Positions 8,905 to 17,827 of a DNA stretch of 19,813 nucleotides are shown here, in pieces; the stretch's first letter is position 1, and each line of letters starts with the position of its first letter. Source of the stretch: an uncultured Pedobacter sp. (GTDB lineage: Bacteria; Bacteroidota; Bacteroidia; Sphingobacteriales; Sphingobacteriaceae); assembly GCA_946478755.1 (NCBI GenBank), contig CAMLDJ010000077.1, positions 1 to 19,813 of the forward strand, given 5' to 3'. The notes under the pieces are model-generated. The model was not told the origin of the DNA. It made no database searches and saw nothing but the letters and a program-made list of their open reading frames with translations. The position numbers and the translations under genes are program-made.

Positions 8905-11900
8905 ATGTACCAGAAAACCAGGCTATGTTTATTATTAACAGCATTCTTGTTTTTAACAACGGGAACTGTGATTGCTCAGCAGGAAAAAAGCCTATTACTG
9001 GGGACTGATTTTCAGTTTAAAGGCAAATGGTTTAATGAAGTCAATAAAGACGGCATCAGTGGCAGCATTTTAAGGTTTTTAGAAGGAGAACAGGACAGTA
9101 CATCTGATGCATTAACCGTGATGAATATCGGAAAAGCAGGTCGTTATGCCATTTGGATAAGGACCCCCGATTTTGATACACGTTCCGGTACCCGGTTATT
9201 CCAGCTTTCGGTTGGAAATGCCAGGTTAAAAAAAGCAGGCGGACATGGAAAGCCAGGATATGCCTGGGAGCGTCTCGGAAGTGCTGACCTGAAAGAGACT
9301 GATGTGCTGTTACGCCTCCATAATTTTAATTTTGGCCGCTGTGATGCTATTCTTTTTACGCAGGATAGCACCATTAATCCAAATGATATAGACAAGAAAA
9401 CCCTTTTATCCTGGAAAAAGCTTCCTGTTATGCAGGAAACACTTACAGCGGAAAAGAAAAACACGAGCCCCGCACTTCAACTGGGCAAGACGGATAAGGT
9501 AATTGCAGGAATTGAAAACGAGGCTGTACGTGTGCAGTTTGTACGAACTGGAGCTGACCATAAGGCTATTGCTTGTAAAACAGAAATAAAAAAAGATGGG
9601 GCTTGGCAGCAGGTAAGTACTGCAAACATGGAAGACCATAGGATTTTCTTAATCAGTACTAATGCCACCGCCATCCAGTTTAATAAATACTACCCAACCT
9701 GGGACAGCCAAAAACCAAAAGCCTATTTTGTTTTTAAGGGTCAGAAATATGCAGTTTACCAGCCTGGAGCCGATCTCAATCCTTTTGAGGCTGGTAACCT
9801 CAGCGAAGCCATCCCCGTAACTGCAGAAGCTATAGATAAACAAACCATAAAAGTTCAATATGTGACCAGGAATGGTTCTGCAATAACCGGTTTGTGGACA
9901 TTACATCCGGGGCAGCAACATATTGATCTGCGGCTGATCTGCAAGGTTGCCCAGCCAGGATATTACAGTATGGGGATCGAAGCCTTTCAGCCTGTTTCCG
10001 ATCAGGAGCTGGAAAGCGTATCGATGGCACCCATGTTTCAGTATAAGCGGCTTTCTGACGGCCCGCAAATGATGATTACTGCTATGATGCAGCAGCCCCT
10101 GGCTATTGTTTCTTCGAAAACAGGGCAAAGTATTGTTTCAAGTTATGTTGCAACAAGTCCTGAATTGTTTAAAAAAGACTGGGGATCTGTAGATTATGCG
10201 CCTGCAGGTTTTACACTGAAGAACCACAATAACCAGATACAGCCGGTTATGTTTTCTCCCGTTCTGGGAATGAATGATTCTAAATACCGTGCAGGGGAGC
10301 TGATTGACAGACGATTTATTATTGGTGTAAAGTCGGGCAATTGGGATTCGGCCATGGATTATGTATCGAAGGAAGTGTTTGAGGTAAAGGACTACCGGAA
10401 GCAAGAACAGGCCTCGCTTACCGATGCGGTATTCAACATGATTGAGCTGGTGAAAAATGACAATGCTGCGGGATGGTCGACTAAGCTAAAGGGTTTTTTT
10501 GATATTGAAGGCGACCCTAAAACAGCACCTACAGTTGTAAATGCCACACCATTGGCCAACATCGCACTTTCTGTATTGCAGAATGATGAAGAATTTTACA
10601 TCAGCAGGTCGTTGCCGACCATAGAATTTACGCTTTCCAGAAGCGGGTACCGATGGGCGACAGACATTGTTCCGACAGCGTATAATGCTACACGAAAAAC
10701 GCTGGAGTTCAATCCGCTTACCTCTCAGTTCACCACATCGTATTACGTAGGGTTGGATCGCTTATTGGGAGGATTGAATCCCTGGCTGAAAAATATAGCA
10801 CTACCAGGAGATAGCCTGAGGATAGCAAAAGGCTACTCAACAGATTTCCATTCATGGAACCAGGCGCTTTGGGCGCACCAGCTCACAGGGCAGGCAAAAT
10901 GGCTGCAACAGGCAAAAAAAGATGCAGATCTTTTTATTCAGCAAAAAATATATAACAATACCAATAAAGTATTGAGTCATGTACCTTTTTACAATGCCAG
11001 TTTTTACGCACCCTGGTGGGACCTGCTGGATCTCTATGAAACAACAAAAGATAAAAAATATCTGAAAGCCGCAGAATATGGTGCCCATTTTACCATTGCG
11101 GGAATACGTAGCTATCCGAAAGTGGAAGATAGCCTGCAAACAATTCACAAGAATAATCATTATGACGGTGTTACACACATCTGGTGGAAAGGCAACGAGC
11201 CTTATCGCTTAGGCTTTCCCCGGAAAAATGGCGATGTACAGGAAAAGAAAGTGCCAGAATGGTTGGTGTCACCGGTAGGTTTGGGCCTGGAGCAGCCTAG
11301 CACTTATTTTACCCGCGTAAAAGATCAGACAGTCCGTCCGGTATTTATGAGTAGCTGGGCACCCCATTTGTTGCGCTTGTTCCAATACGAGAACAAACCT
11401 ATCTACGAAACCTATGCCCGCAACGCAGTGATCGGTCGTTATACAAACTATCCGGGGTATTACGGTACGGGTTTTACAGATATACCCATGTCGGTTGACT
11501 TCCCTTATAAAGGGCCGGATGTGAGTTCCATTTATTATCATCATATTCCACCACACATCGCTTTTAGTCTGGATTACCTGATCTCAGAAAGCATCCAGCG
11601 TTCGAATGGAAATGTAGTGTTTCCTTATAGTAAACAGGAAGGATTTGTTTGGTTTAACAATCGGGTATATGGTGGCGGAAAAGGAAAAATTTTTGGCGAT
11701 CAGGAAGCCACACTGTGGATGCATAAGGGCCTGGTAAATATTCAGAATCCGGGAATCAATTATGTTACTGCAATTTCGGATAAGAACTTCTGGATCCTAC
11801 TTTCCTCGGAAGCTGAGTCTGAGCAAAAAGTAGCTGTACAATGGACTGATGCTACGGCTGCGCTAAAGGATGGGAAAGCCATGGTTTATACGCAAAGCGA

Positions 11901-12315
11901 TCAGTCGGTTTCTCAGGATTTTAAAGCGGCTAAGATTGATGTTGTTGTCCCTGCAAAAGGATTCAGGGCAATTGCTATTCCGTTAAAGGCGACTCTGGTA
12001 GCAAAGAAATATCAGCCGGTAAAAGATGGTATGAAGGTGATTGATTTGGGGGCTCCCTGGGGACGTGTATTCTTGTTCCGTATCCGCTCTCCCTTTGGTT
12101 GGGATACCTGTTATGGATTTGCAGAAACAGCCCCTTTAAATGGATATTCCGTAACCGTTAATTGTAACAATCAAACACAGGAAATAATGCAGTATCCTTA
12201 CGAATGGAGTTTTAACAAACTGGCAATGGGTGAGGACGCAAAACTGGAACTCATTTTTAAGAGTAATGATGGGAAAACAAAATCAAAAAAGATTGTACTC
12301 AATGGTAATGAATAA
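8905..12315 (+). CDS. Secreted multidomain toroid protein B, putative polysaccharide-degrading enzyme with added N-terminal module
   Basis: At 1136 residues this is the largest of the three paralogues. After a signal peptide (to A24) comes an extra beta-rich module (about 30-165). It ends in a LRLHNFNFGRCDAILFTQD stretch that resembles small carbohydrate-binding-like domains seen on other Bacteroidota secreted enzymes. Next are a beta-sandwich (about 200-490), a helical toroid (about 510-900), a beta domain and a C-terminal beta extension (about 1030-1136). It carries LLDLYETTKD (707-716), GLGLE with E796, and H880-x9-DYL-x6-RSxG. B and C are closer to each other than to A: both also share a KDYR...LKGF block and an EFxLSR block at the start of the toroid. 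No named family is recognised. The start lies eight bases after the stop of A. Confidence 0.8.
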   Translation: MYQKTRLCLLLTAFLFLTTGTVIAQQEKSLLLGTDFQFKGKWFNEVNKDGISGSILRFLEGEQDSTSDALTVMNIGKAGRYAIWIRTPDFDTRSGTRLFQLSVGNARLKKAGGHGKPGYAWERLGSADLKETDVLLRLHNFNFGRCDAILFTQDSTINPNDIDKKTLLSWKKLPVMQETLTAEKKNTSPALQLGKTDKVIAGIENEAVRVQFVRTGADHKAIACKTEIKKDGAWQQVSTANMEDHRIFLISTNATAIQFNKYYPTWDSQKPKAYFVFKGQKYAVYQPGADLNPFEAGNLSEAIPVTAEAIDKQTIKVQYVTRNGSAITGLWTLHPGQQHIDLRLICKVAQPGYYSMGIEAFQPVSDQELESVSMAPMFQYKRLSDGPQMMITAMMQQPLAIVSSKTGQSIVSSYVATSPELFKKDWGSVDYAPAGFTLKNHNNQIQPVMFSPVLGMNDSKYRAGELIDRRFIIGVKSGNWDSAMDYVSKEVFEVKDYRKQEQASLTDAVFNMIELVKNDNAAGWSTKLKGFFDIEGDPKTAPTVVNATPLANIALSVLQNDEEFYISRSLPTIEFTLSRSGYRWATDIVPTAYNATRKTLEFNPLTSQFTTSYYVGLDRLLGGLNPWLKNIALPGDSLRIAKGYSTDFHSWNQALWAHQLTGQAKWLQQAKKDADLFIQQKIYNNTNKVLSHVPFYNASFYAPWWDLLDLYETTKDKKYLKAAEYGAHFTIAGIRSYPKVEDSLQTIHKNNHYDGVTHIWWKGNEPYRLGFPRKNGDVQEKKVPEWLVSPVGLGLEQPSTYFTRVKDQTVRPVFMSSWAPHLLRLFQYENKPIYETYARNAVIGRYTNYPGYYGTGFTDIPMSVDFPYKGPDVSSIYYHHIPPHIAFSLDYLISESIQRSNGNVVFPYSKQEGFVWFNNRVYGGGKGKIFGDQEATLWMHKGLVNIQNPGINYVTAISDKNFWILLSSEAESEQKVAVQWTDATAALKDGKAMVYTQSDQSVSQDFKAAKIDVVVPAKGFRAIAIPLKATLVAKKYQPVKDGMKVIDLGAPWGRVFLFRIRSPFGWDTCYGFAETAPLNGYSVTVNCNNQTQEIMQYPYEWSFNKLAMGEDAKLELIFKSNDGKTKSKKIVLNGNE

Positions 12316-13717
12316 AAAGGGTGTGAAAACTGCATTGCTTGGTTGTTTATTAATGTCTGCTACTGCATTTTCTCAAACCAGGCCTGATAGTGATAAGATT
12401 GCGGCCTCCCAGGCAGGGGCTTCTCCTCTTTATTTTGATGTTTCTGCATCCAATATCCCTGTAATTGAGGCGGGTGATTTTAACAATGAGCTGGAATGCA
12501 ATGTCAGAGCAGGCTTTCCGGGCTTCTTTGAAAAAGTAAATGCGGGTAAAAAGGTGGTGGTTGCTTTTATTGGAGGAAGCATCACCCAGGCAAATTTTGG
12601 TTATCGTCTTCAAACGGCCAAGTACCTGGAGCAGACTTATCCCCAGGCCAGCTTTCAATGGATCAACGCAGGTGTATCTGGAACGGGAACGGAGCTTGGC
12701 GCATTTAGGATTAATGAACAGGTACTCAGCCATCAACCCGATCTTATTTTTGTAGAATTTGCTGTTAACGGCGCTTACGCCGCCGGGATGGAAGGGATGA
12801 TCCGTCAAACAATTAAAAAGAACCCCAATACAGCTATTTGTTTGCTGTATACCATTTTAACCGGGCAAACTGCCTTTTATCAAAAAAATGATTTGCCACC
12901 AAATATTAAAGGACTGGAGCAGATTGCGGCACACTACGACCTACCTTCTGTGAATTTAGGGATGGAGCCAGCAAGCCTGGAAGCAGCGGGAAAGCTGATC
13001 TGGAAAGGGAACCCAGCTGATCCGAATAAGATTTTGTTTTCTGAGGATGGAATCCACCCGACAACAGCGGGCGGGAACCTGTATGCGGCCGCCATTGCCC
13101 GTGCATTTAAAAAAATTGAGGCAGCAAAGCCTTTAAAAAAGAAGGAGCTACCAAAGCCTTTAATTACTGCCGCATGGGAGGAGGCAACGATGGTGGATCC
13201 ATCAACTTTACCGGTCCCTGATAAGGGATGGAGGGTGTTGTCAACAGGTACTGATCCAAACCTTAAAAAATTCAGGCCCTGGTTTTCGAATGTACTTTCT
13301 GCAAATAAACCAGGGGCCACATTTAGTTTTCGTTTTAAGGGAGATATGCTGGGCGTATTTGATATTGGCGGACCAGAGGTTGGGCAACTGGAGTGGATAA
13401 TAGATGGAAAACCAGTAAAACTTAGCAAAGAAAAGGAAGGGAGCTTTATTTATTACCAGGCAAAAGATACAACTACGGCGGATGTATTGAATAGGTTCAA
13501 CAGCTACTGCAATAACCGTTACCGTGGACAATTCGATGTAATTAAAGTACCGCAGGGTGAACATTTGGTAAAAGTAACCCTGTCTGGCCAGAAAGCCGAT
13601 AAACTCACGATACTGCCCGAAGACAAGAGAGCGGATATTATTCAACATCCTGAAAAATATGATCAGACAGCGATCTATTTAGGCCGGATTTTATTAAGGG
13701 GGACATTATTGAAATGA
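12308..13717 (+). CDS. Secreted SGNH/GDSL-family esterase with C-terminal beta domain
   Basis: Likely removes acyl groups (such as acetyl) from the glycan. The ATG at 12308 was chosen because it begins a signal peptide (MNKKGVKTALLGCLLMSATAFSQ) and overlaps the stop of B by eight bases. A longer reading from 12230 would lie inside B. The catalytic domain (about 75-280) shows block I as GGSIT (nucleophile S91), block II GVSGTGTE (G125), block III EFAVNG (N154), and block V EDGIHPT (D247 and H250). The GGSIT form replaces the usual GDS. Block III ends NG where many relatives have ND. Residues about 310-469 form a separate beta-rich domain of unknown role, with LGVFDIGGPEVGQLEWIIDG. Its place between two toroid genes, with overlaps on both sides, points to a shared substrate. 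Confidence 0.87.
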   Translation: MNKKGVKTALLGCLLMSATAFSQTRPDSDKIAASQAGASPLYFDVSASNIPVIEAGDFNNELECNVRAGFPGFFEKVNAGKKVVVAFIGGSITQANFGYRLQTAKYLEQTYPQASFQWINAGVSGTGTELGAFRINEQVLSHQPDLIFVEFAVNGAYAAGMEGMIRQTIKKNPNTAICLLYTILTGQTAFYQKNDLPPNIKGLEQIAAHYDLPSVNLGMEPASLEAAGKLIWKGNPADPNKILFSEDGIHPTTAGGNLYAAAIARAFKKIEAAKPLKKKELPKPLITAAWEEATMVDPSTLPVPDKGWRVLSTGTDPNLKKFRPWFSNVLSANKPGATFSFRFKGDMLGVFDIGGPEVGQLEWIIDGKPVKLSKEKEGSFIYYQAKDTTTADVLNRFNSYCNNRYRGQFDVIKVPQGEHLVKVTLSGQKADKLTILPEDKRADIIQHPEKYDQTAIYLGRILLRGTLLK

Positions 13718-16557
13718 GACAAATTTTTAAGCTAAAAAAGTATATTAAGTTCGTTTGCTTTTCAATTGCGTGCTGTTTATGTATGCAGTCGAATGCGCAA
13801 ATTGTAAAAGATAGTCAGGGATTTAAAATTTTATCAAAGGGCAAAACTTACCTGTTTAAGCCCGATTTTGTTGTTATCTGTAACGACAGAGATCCTGAAC
13901 TGGCATTGAAACCTTCAGGCTTAAAAAAAGTATCTTACAATATTCCCACCTGGAAAACCACAGACAGTAGTCTGACCGATTATCACCAACAAATTGTTAG
14001 TACCAGTGTTGCTGGAGATGGATTTGACGATAAAATATTAAGAAGTGCGAAGCAAGATAGGACAGCCAATATCTATCAAGCCGGAAAAACACATTTTCTT
14101 ACTGCAATCAAAACAATCAGTTCTGGAGATTCCATTCGTTTTATCTTTCCAGAACATGCCTTATTTACGCTAAAAGCCTGGCTGGTTAAAAGTAGTTTGC
14201 CTTATCCTAAAATAGCGTTTTTGTTTACGCCTAAAAAGAACGGTTTTTATAGTGTTGGGTATATTGGGGCGCCATCTTATAAAAGTGACCATGTTGATGA
14301 AGTATGGCAGCCCCTGGTCTGGACCGAAAAACGAGTTCCGCTGCAACCCTATCTAACGCCTTCGTTTATGGCAACAATCCCTACTACACTGGTTAATGAC
14401 GGGTATAACTCAATCGGCGTACTGGCCGCTTCTAAGTATTTGCCTTTTCAACCTTTACCGCTTTTAACCAACAGCCAGTTCGGAATTGCACTTCTAAATA
14501 ACAAATCAGCATTACAGTCCCAGGTTTTCGCCCCGATGCCAGGTGGTTTCAATTCTCAGATGAAGGCAGGACATTCTTTTGAGTTTTCAATGAACCTTGT
14601 TGTGGAGCCCTTGAGTATCACTAAAACTTATGAGCGAATAGCAACAAATGTGTTTGGATTTAAGGATTACCGGACCAATGCTACCGTTTCTATGAATACA
14701 ACTCTAGATAATCTGATTGATTATTCAAAAACTCGTTATGCCTGGTTTATTGATAGCTTAAAAGGCTTTGCCTATGCTACGGATGTGCCTGGCGCAGTAA
14801 AAAATGTTTCAAGTCTGAACCCGCTTGAATTGGCTATTGTGAGGGATGATAAGGAAATGTTTGATAAAAGGGCATACCCTTTAATGGAGTTTATGCTGTC
14901 GCGCGAAAAGTTTCTGTTTGCGATTGATAGCAATCAGAAAATTCAATCCCCTTCCAGGAAGTTGAGGGGGCCTATTGCGCCATTGTCCGAATTACAGGTT
15001 TTATCTGATGTTTTTGGCGGGAACAACTCTTTTTATACTACGATGGCAAAAAAAGAGTTCGGAACGGCGCGTATCAGGAATCTTGATGAAGAGCAGAAAG
15101 GCCGTAACTGGGTCAATGCGATGTTTATGTTTAAACTGACATCCGATTCAGCTTATTTAAGTTTAAGCAAGATCCTGGCCGATAAATATCTGAAAGAAAG
15201 AGTAAATACAAGATTAAAGGAATTTGGTGATCCACTGTTTAGTTCCAACTTCTTCTGGCCAACGTTTACCAATAACTGGTCTGCTCTTTTAGAATTATAT
15301 GAACTTACTGCCGATCGCCGGTATTTGGAAGCCGCACAGGATGGAGCCAGGCATTATACCTTATTTACTTGGATGACACCTGCGATACCAAATGGTCTGG
15401 TTACGGTAAATAAAGGAGGGAAAGCACCGATGTATTGGTACCTCAAATCAAAAGGACATCATCAAATGTATTATCCTGAAGAAAAAGTGCCTGCATGGAG
15501 ACTTTCTGAGATGGGACTTACACCAGAATCGTCGGGAACTTCAACCGGGCACAGGGGTATTTTCATGTCCACCTATGCGCCCTGGTTGTTAAGGATAGGC
15601 TATCATACAAAAGATCCGTTTTTAATGAATGTAGCTAAAGCTTCGATTGTTGGCCGTTCCGAAAGTTTTCCGGGATATCATATCAATACGGAGAGAACTA
15701 CAGCCTATGAAAAGGCCGATTTTCCACTTCACGAGCATAAGGGCCAGAGTGTAAACTCTTTTCATTACAATCATATCCTGCCAATGGCTTCTATGTTTGT
15801 TGATTATCTGGTTTCAGATGCTTATGTGAAAAGTAGCGGCAGGATAGACTTTCCAAGCGATTATATAGAAGGATATGCCTATTTGCAGAATAAGTTTTAC
15901 GGCGCTAAGAAAGGCCGGTTCTTTCAGTTCGAAAATGTGCAACTCTGGATGCCTTCCCGTCTGTTGAATACAGAAAATATTGCTTTAAACTATGTTAGTG
16001 CAAAAAAAGGAGATACGCTTCTGCTTGCTTTTATGAACCAATCCGGAGCGGATATCAGCACACGTGTTTCTATAGATACTTCCAGGATAGATTTTTTAGG
16101 CAGTACTGGAGTTCAGACTTTATATCCATCAACGCAAGTTTTGAGTTTAAAAGGTGGTGCTTTCCAGATCAATGTCCCTGCCGGCGGCATTACTGCCCTG
16201 GCTATCCCGGGAGTAAAAATCAGCAGTGGTTTTCAGGATCAGATCCTGAATGTGAAAAAAGACCAGAGGAGTGATTACATCAATATTCCGGAAGGAGATA
16301 CAAAGGCATTATTGTTTAAACTTGGTGCTTATGCGCAAAAACTTTTTGTATTTCTTCAGGAAGATGATACCAAATGGAAGAAGGCCAGATTGGTTTACAA
16401 GATTAATGGAAGCAAGGAAAATAGCATTGACAAAAATGAATACCCATTTGAATTTACAGTGCCTGTTGATAAAGATAAAGCAGTTCGTTTTTACCTTGAA
16501 TTAACAGATATCAATGGGAAATTGACTAGATCTAAAGAAACAGAATTAGGTAAATAA
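13714..16557 (+). CDS. Secreted toroid protein C, putative polysaccharide-degrading enzyme
   Basis: This is the third paralogue, 947 residues, starting in a four-base ATGA overlap with the esterase stop. The signal peptide runs to about A28 (MQSNA/Q). Its cysteine-rich ACCLC stretch is odd, but no good lipobox is seen. A beta-sandwich (about 30-320) is followed by the toroid (about 335-715) and then a beta domain. A C-terminal beta extension like that of B runs from about 855 to 947. Shared signatures are KDYR near the toroid start, LLELYELTAD (525-534), GLTPE with E605, and H687-x9-DYL-x6-KSxG-x-I-x-FP. B lacks the short FPSD form found here, while A has the similar FPSG. There is no match to a family I can name. 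It is the last gene of the unit. No clear terminator hairpin is visible in the 89 bases that follow. Confidence 0.8.
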   Translation: MRQIFKLKKYIKFVCFSIACCLCMQSNAQIVKDSQGFKILSKGKTYLFKPDFVVICNDRDPELALKPSGLKKVSYNIPTWKTTDSSLTDYHQQIVSTSVAGDGFDDKILRSAKQDRTANIYQAGKTHFLTAIKTISSGDSIRFIFPEHALFTLKAWLVKSSLPYPKIAFLFTPKKNGFYSVGYIGAPSYKSDHVDEVWQPLVWTEKRVPLQPYLTPSFMATIPTTLVNDGYNSIGVLAASKYLPFQPLPLLTNSQFGIALLNNKSALQSQVFAPMPGGFNSQMKAGHSFEFSMNLVVEPLSITKTYERIATNVFGFKDYRTNATVSMNTTLDNLIDYSKTRYAWFIDSLKGFAYATDVPGAVKNVSSLNPLELAIVRDDKEMFDKRAYPLMEFMLSREKFLFAIDSNQKIQSPSRKLRGPIAPLSELQVLSDVFGGNNSFYTTMAKKEFGTARIRNLDEEQKGRNWVNAMFMFKLTSDSAYLSLSKILADKYLKERVNTRLKEFGDPLFSSNFFWPTFTNNWSALLELYELTADRRYLEAAQDGARHYTLFTWMTPAIPNGLVTVNKGGKAPMYWYLKSKGHHQMYYPEEKVPAWRLSEMGLTPESSGTSTGHRGIFMSTYAPWLLRIGYHTKDPFLMNVAKASIVGRSESFPGYHINTERTTAYEKADFPLHEHKGQSVNSFHYNHILPMASMFVDYLVSDAYVKSSGRIDFPSDYIEGYAYLQNKFYGAKKGRFFQFENVQLWMPSRLLNTENIALNYVSAKKGDTLLLAFMNQSGADISTRVSIDTSRIDFLGSTGVQTLYPSTQVLSLKGGAFQINVPAGGITALAIPGVKISSGFQDQILNVKKDQRSDYINIPEGDTKALLFKLGAYAQKLFVFLQEDDTKWKKARLVYKINGSKENSIDKNEYPFEFTVPVDKDKAVRFYLELTDINGKLTRSKETELGK

Positions 16558-16646
16558 TATTTATTCCGGATATTAGATGGAGGCGGACAGCTTGATGATG
16601 CCAAACGTCGAAACTGCTGAGGGTTTAGGTCTTTCTCAACAGGTTT

Positions 16647-17660
16647 TCAGGTTGACTCCCTAATGATCAGTTCTGTTTTCAATACTTTTGTCACGGCCTT
16701 CCAGTCGCTCACATCCCTATTAATCTGGTCTATCAACAACTGGGCTGCAGTCATCCCGATCTCTGCTATCGGTTGAGCAACAGTTGTTAAGGAGGGGGCC
16801 ATCAGTGCCGAAGCATAATCGTTGCTAAAGCCGATAATGGCAATATCTTCAGGAATTTTTAAACCTCTTTTTTTGATGACCTGAATGGCCTCTATTGCCG
16901 TTGGATCATTCACAGCAAAGATCGCATCGGGCGGGTTTTCCAGATTTAACAGGTGGTTTACATAAATCTTAACTTTAGAAAGGCCCAGGTCGTAAGAAAT
17001 GATGAGTTCCTCATCTATTTCTATGTTGTTTTTCTTAAGTGCAGATTTATAGCCATCGAGCCTGCGCTCACTTATTCTCAATGAAACCGGCCCCGCTAGA
17101 TGGGCAATTCTTTTTCTGCCATTTTTTATTAAATAATCAACGGCATTGTAAGCACCCTCAAAATCATCCACAATTACTTTCGGAACTTTCATTTCATCGC
17201 ATACACGGTTGAAGAATACGATGGGAATCCCCTTTCTTTCAAAGATCTTTAAGTGGTCGTAGTTCTTGGTTTCGCGGGTAATAGATACAATTATGCCATC
17301 TACCTGATTGGCCAGCATCACTTTGGTGTTGGCTACTTCAGTTTCGTAGGTTTCGTTTGATTGGCTGACAACGGTATTGTAGCCAGCCTGGGTGGCTACT
17401 TCCTGTGCGGCTATGATTACCTGTGGAAAATACGAACTCGAAAACTCGGGAACGATGATGCCTATGGTATTTGTTTTTTTACTGATCAGGCTTATGGCAA
17501 GCATGTTTTTCTGATAATCTAGCTTTTTTGCCAGTTCCAATACGGCTTCCCTGGTTTTTAGGCTTACATTGGCATGGCCTGTTAAAACCCTTGATACAGT
17601 CGATTTCGACAGGTTAAGTGCCCTGGCAATATCTATAATGGTAACCTGATGCTTTTTCAT
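16647..17660 (-). CDS. LacI-family transcriptional regulator
   Basis: The start at 17660 gives MKKHQVTIIDIARALNLSKSTVSRVLTG, placing the helix-turn-helix at residues 6-30 and a total of 337 residues, the normal LacI length. The frame stays open to 17837, but that extension reads through the operator region and is rejected. The hinge helix is KNMLAISLISKK, with L58 in the place of the LacI minor-groove leucine. It is followed by a periplasmic-binding-protein-like sugar-sensing domain (about 65-330) with NTIGIIVPEF, DGIIVSITRE, HLAGPVSLRISERRLDGYK, DAIFAVNDPTAIEA and IPEDIAIIGFSND. It faces away from the GH97 gene, and two matching palindromes lie between them. Control of the GH97 unit, and possibly of itself, is inferred. 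The effector is likely a sugar, but its identity is not visible. Confidence 0.95.
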   Translation of the reverse strand: MKKHQVTIIDIARALNLSKSTVSRVLTGHANVSLKTREAVLELAKKLDYQKNMLAISLISKKTNTIGIIVPEFSSSYFPQVIIAAQEVATQAGYNTVVSQSNETYETEVANTKVMLANQVDGIIVSITRETKNYDHLKIFERKGIPIVFFNRVCDEMKVPKVIVDDFEGAYNAVDYLIKNGRKRIAHLAGPVSLRISERRLDGYKSALKKNNIEIDEELIISYDLGLSKVKIYVNHLLNLENPPDAIFAVNDPTAIEAIQVIKKRGLKIPEDIAIIGFSNDYASALMAPSLTTVAQPIAEIGMTAAQLLIDQINRDVSDWKAVTKVLKTELIIREST

Positions 17661-17739
17661 CGTTAAAATATCTGGTATGATGCAATTACAAAATTGATTA
17701 TTTCCAATATACAACATATTAATTGATTGGGGAAAGGAT

Positions 17740-17775
17740 TTTGGGAATGTTCCCAAATATTGGGACCGTTCCCAA
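17740..17775. promoter_or_regulatory. Twin LacI-type operators
   Basis: Site 1 at 17741-17756 reads TTGGGAATGTTCCCAA (extended by one pair to 17740-17757). Site 2 at 17760-17775 reads TTGGGACCGTTCCCAA. Each has seven of eight matched pairs, and both fit TTGGGAnnGTTCCCAA. Their centres are 19 bp apart. This is the form of a LacI-family operator and resembles the TGGGAGCGCTCCCA sites of actinobacterial CebR/CelR proteins. They lie upstream of the predicted GH97 promoter and also upstream of lacI, so the neighbouring LacI protein is the likely ligand. Confidence 0.75.
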
Positions 17776-17819
17776 AATAATAACTTTTTTGAAAGCTGGG
17801 AGGTTCTTTCACTGTACCT

Positions 17820-17827
17820 TATATTTG
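17820..17827 (+). promoter_or_regulatory. Predicted -7 promoter box for the GH97 gene
   Basis: TATATTTG is a perfect TAnnTTTG -7 box 49 bases before the TTG start codon. No TTTG lies at the normal -33 distance; the nearest (17788-17791) is 28 bases upstream. A promoter with a poor -33 box may need an activator, and the two operators upstream would suit that. This is speculative. Confidence 0.45.

Noticed and set aside
12230..12307. A 26-residue N-terminal extension of the SGNH esterase
   Set aside because: It lies inside gene B and would put a charged stretch ahead of the signal peptide; the ATG at 12308 gives a standard signal.
13277..13316. Inverted repeat CCCTGGTTT / AAACCAGGG within the SGNH gene
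   Set aside because: The 21-base loop and mid-gene position make it a weak structure, and nothing ties it to a gene border or operator.
12934..13428. A 164-codon minus-strand frame inside the SGNH gene (and similar long minus-strand frames in genes B and GH97)
   Set aside because: Low-complexity translations without family features, fully inside strongly supported genes on the other strand; they are shadows.
16558..16646. Expected terminator between convergent gene C and lacI
   Set aside because: I looked for a stem followed by a U-tract on either strand and found no convincing one, so no terminator is listed.
16577..16663. A 28-codon plus-strand reading frame between gene C and lacI, with fairly normal codon use
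   Set aside because: It overlaps the 3' end of lacI, has no visible ribosome site or promoter and resembles no family I know. It is short enough to be chance.
17692..17728. Direct repeat AATTGATT (17692-17699 and 17721-17728) near the lacI promoter side
   Set aside because: Eight AT-rich bases repeated once in an AT-rich spacer are likely chance; there is no dyad symmetry.
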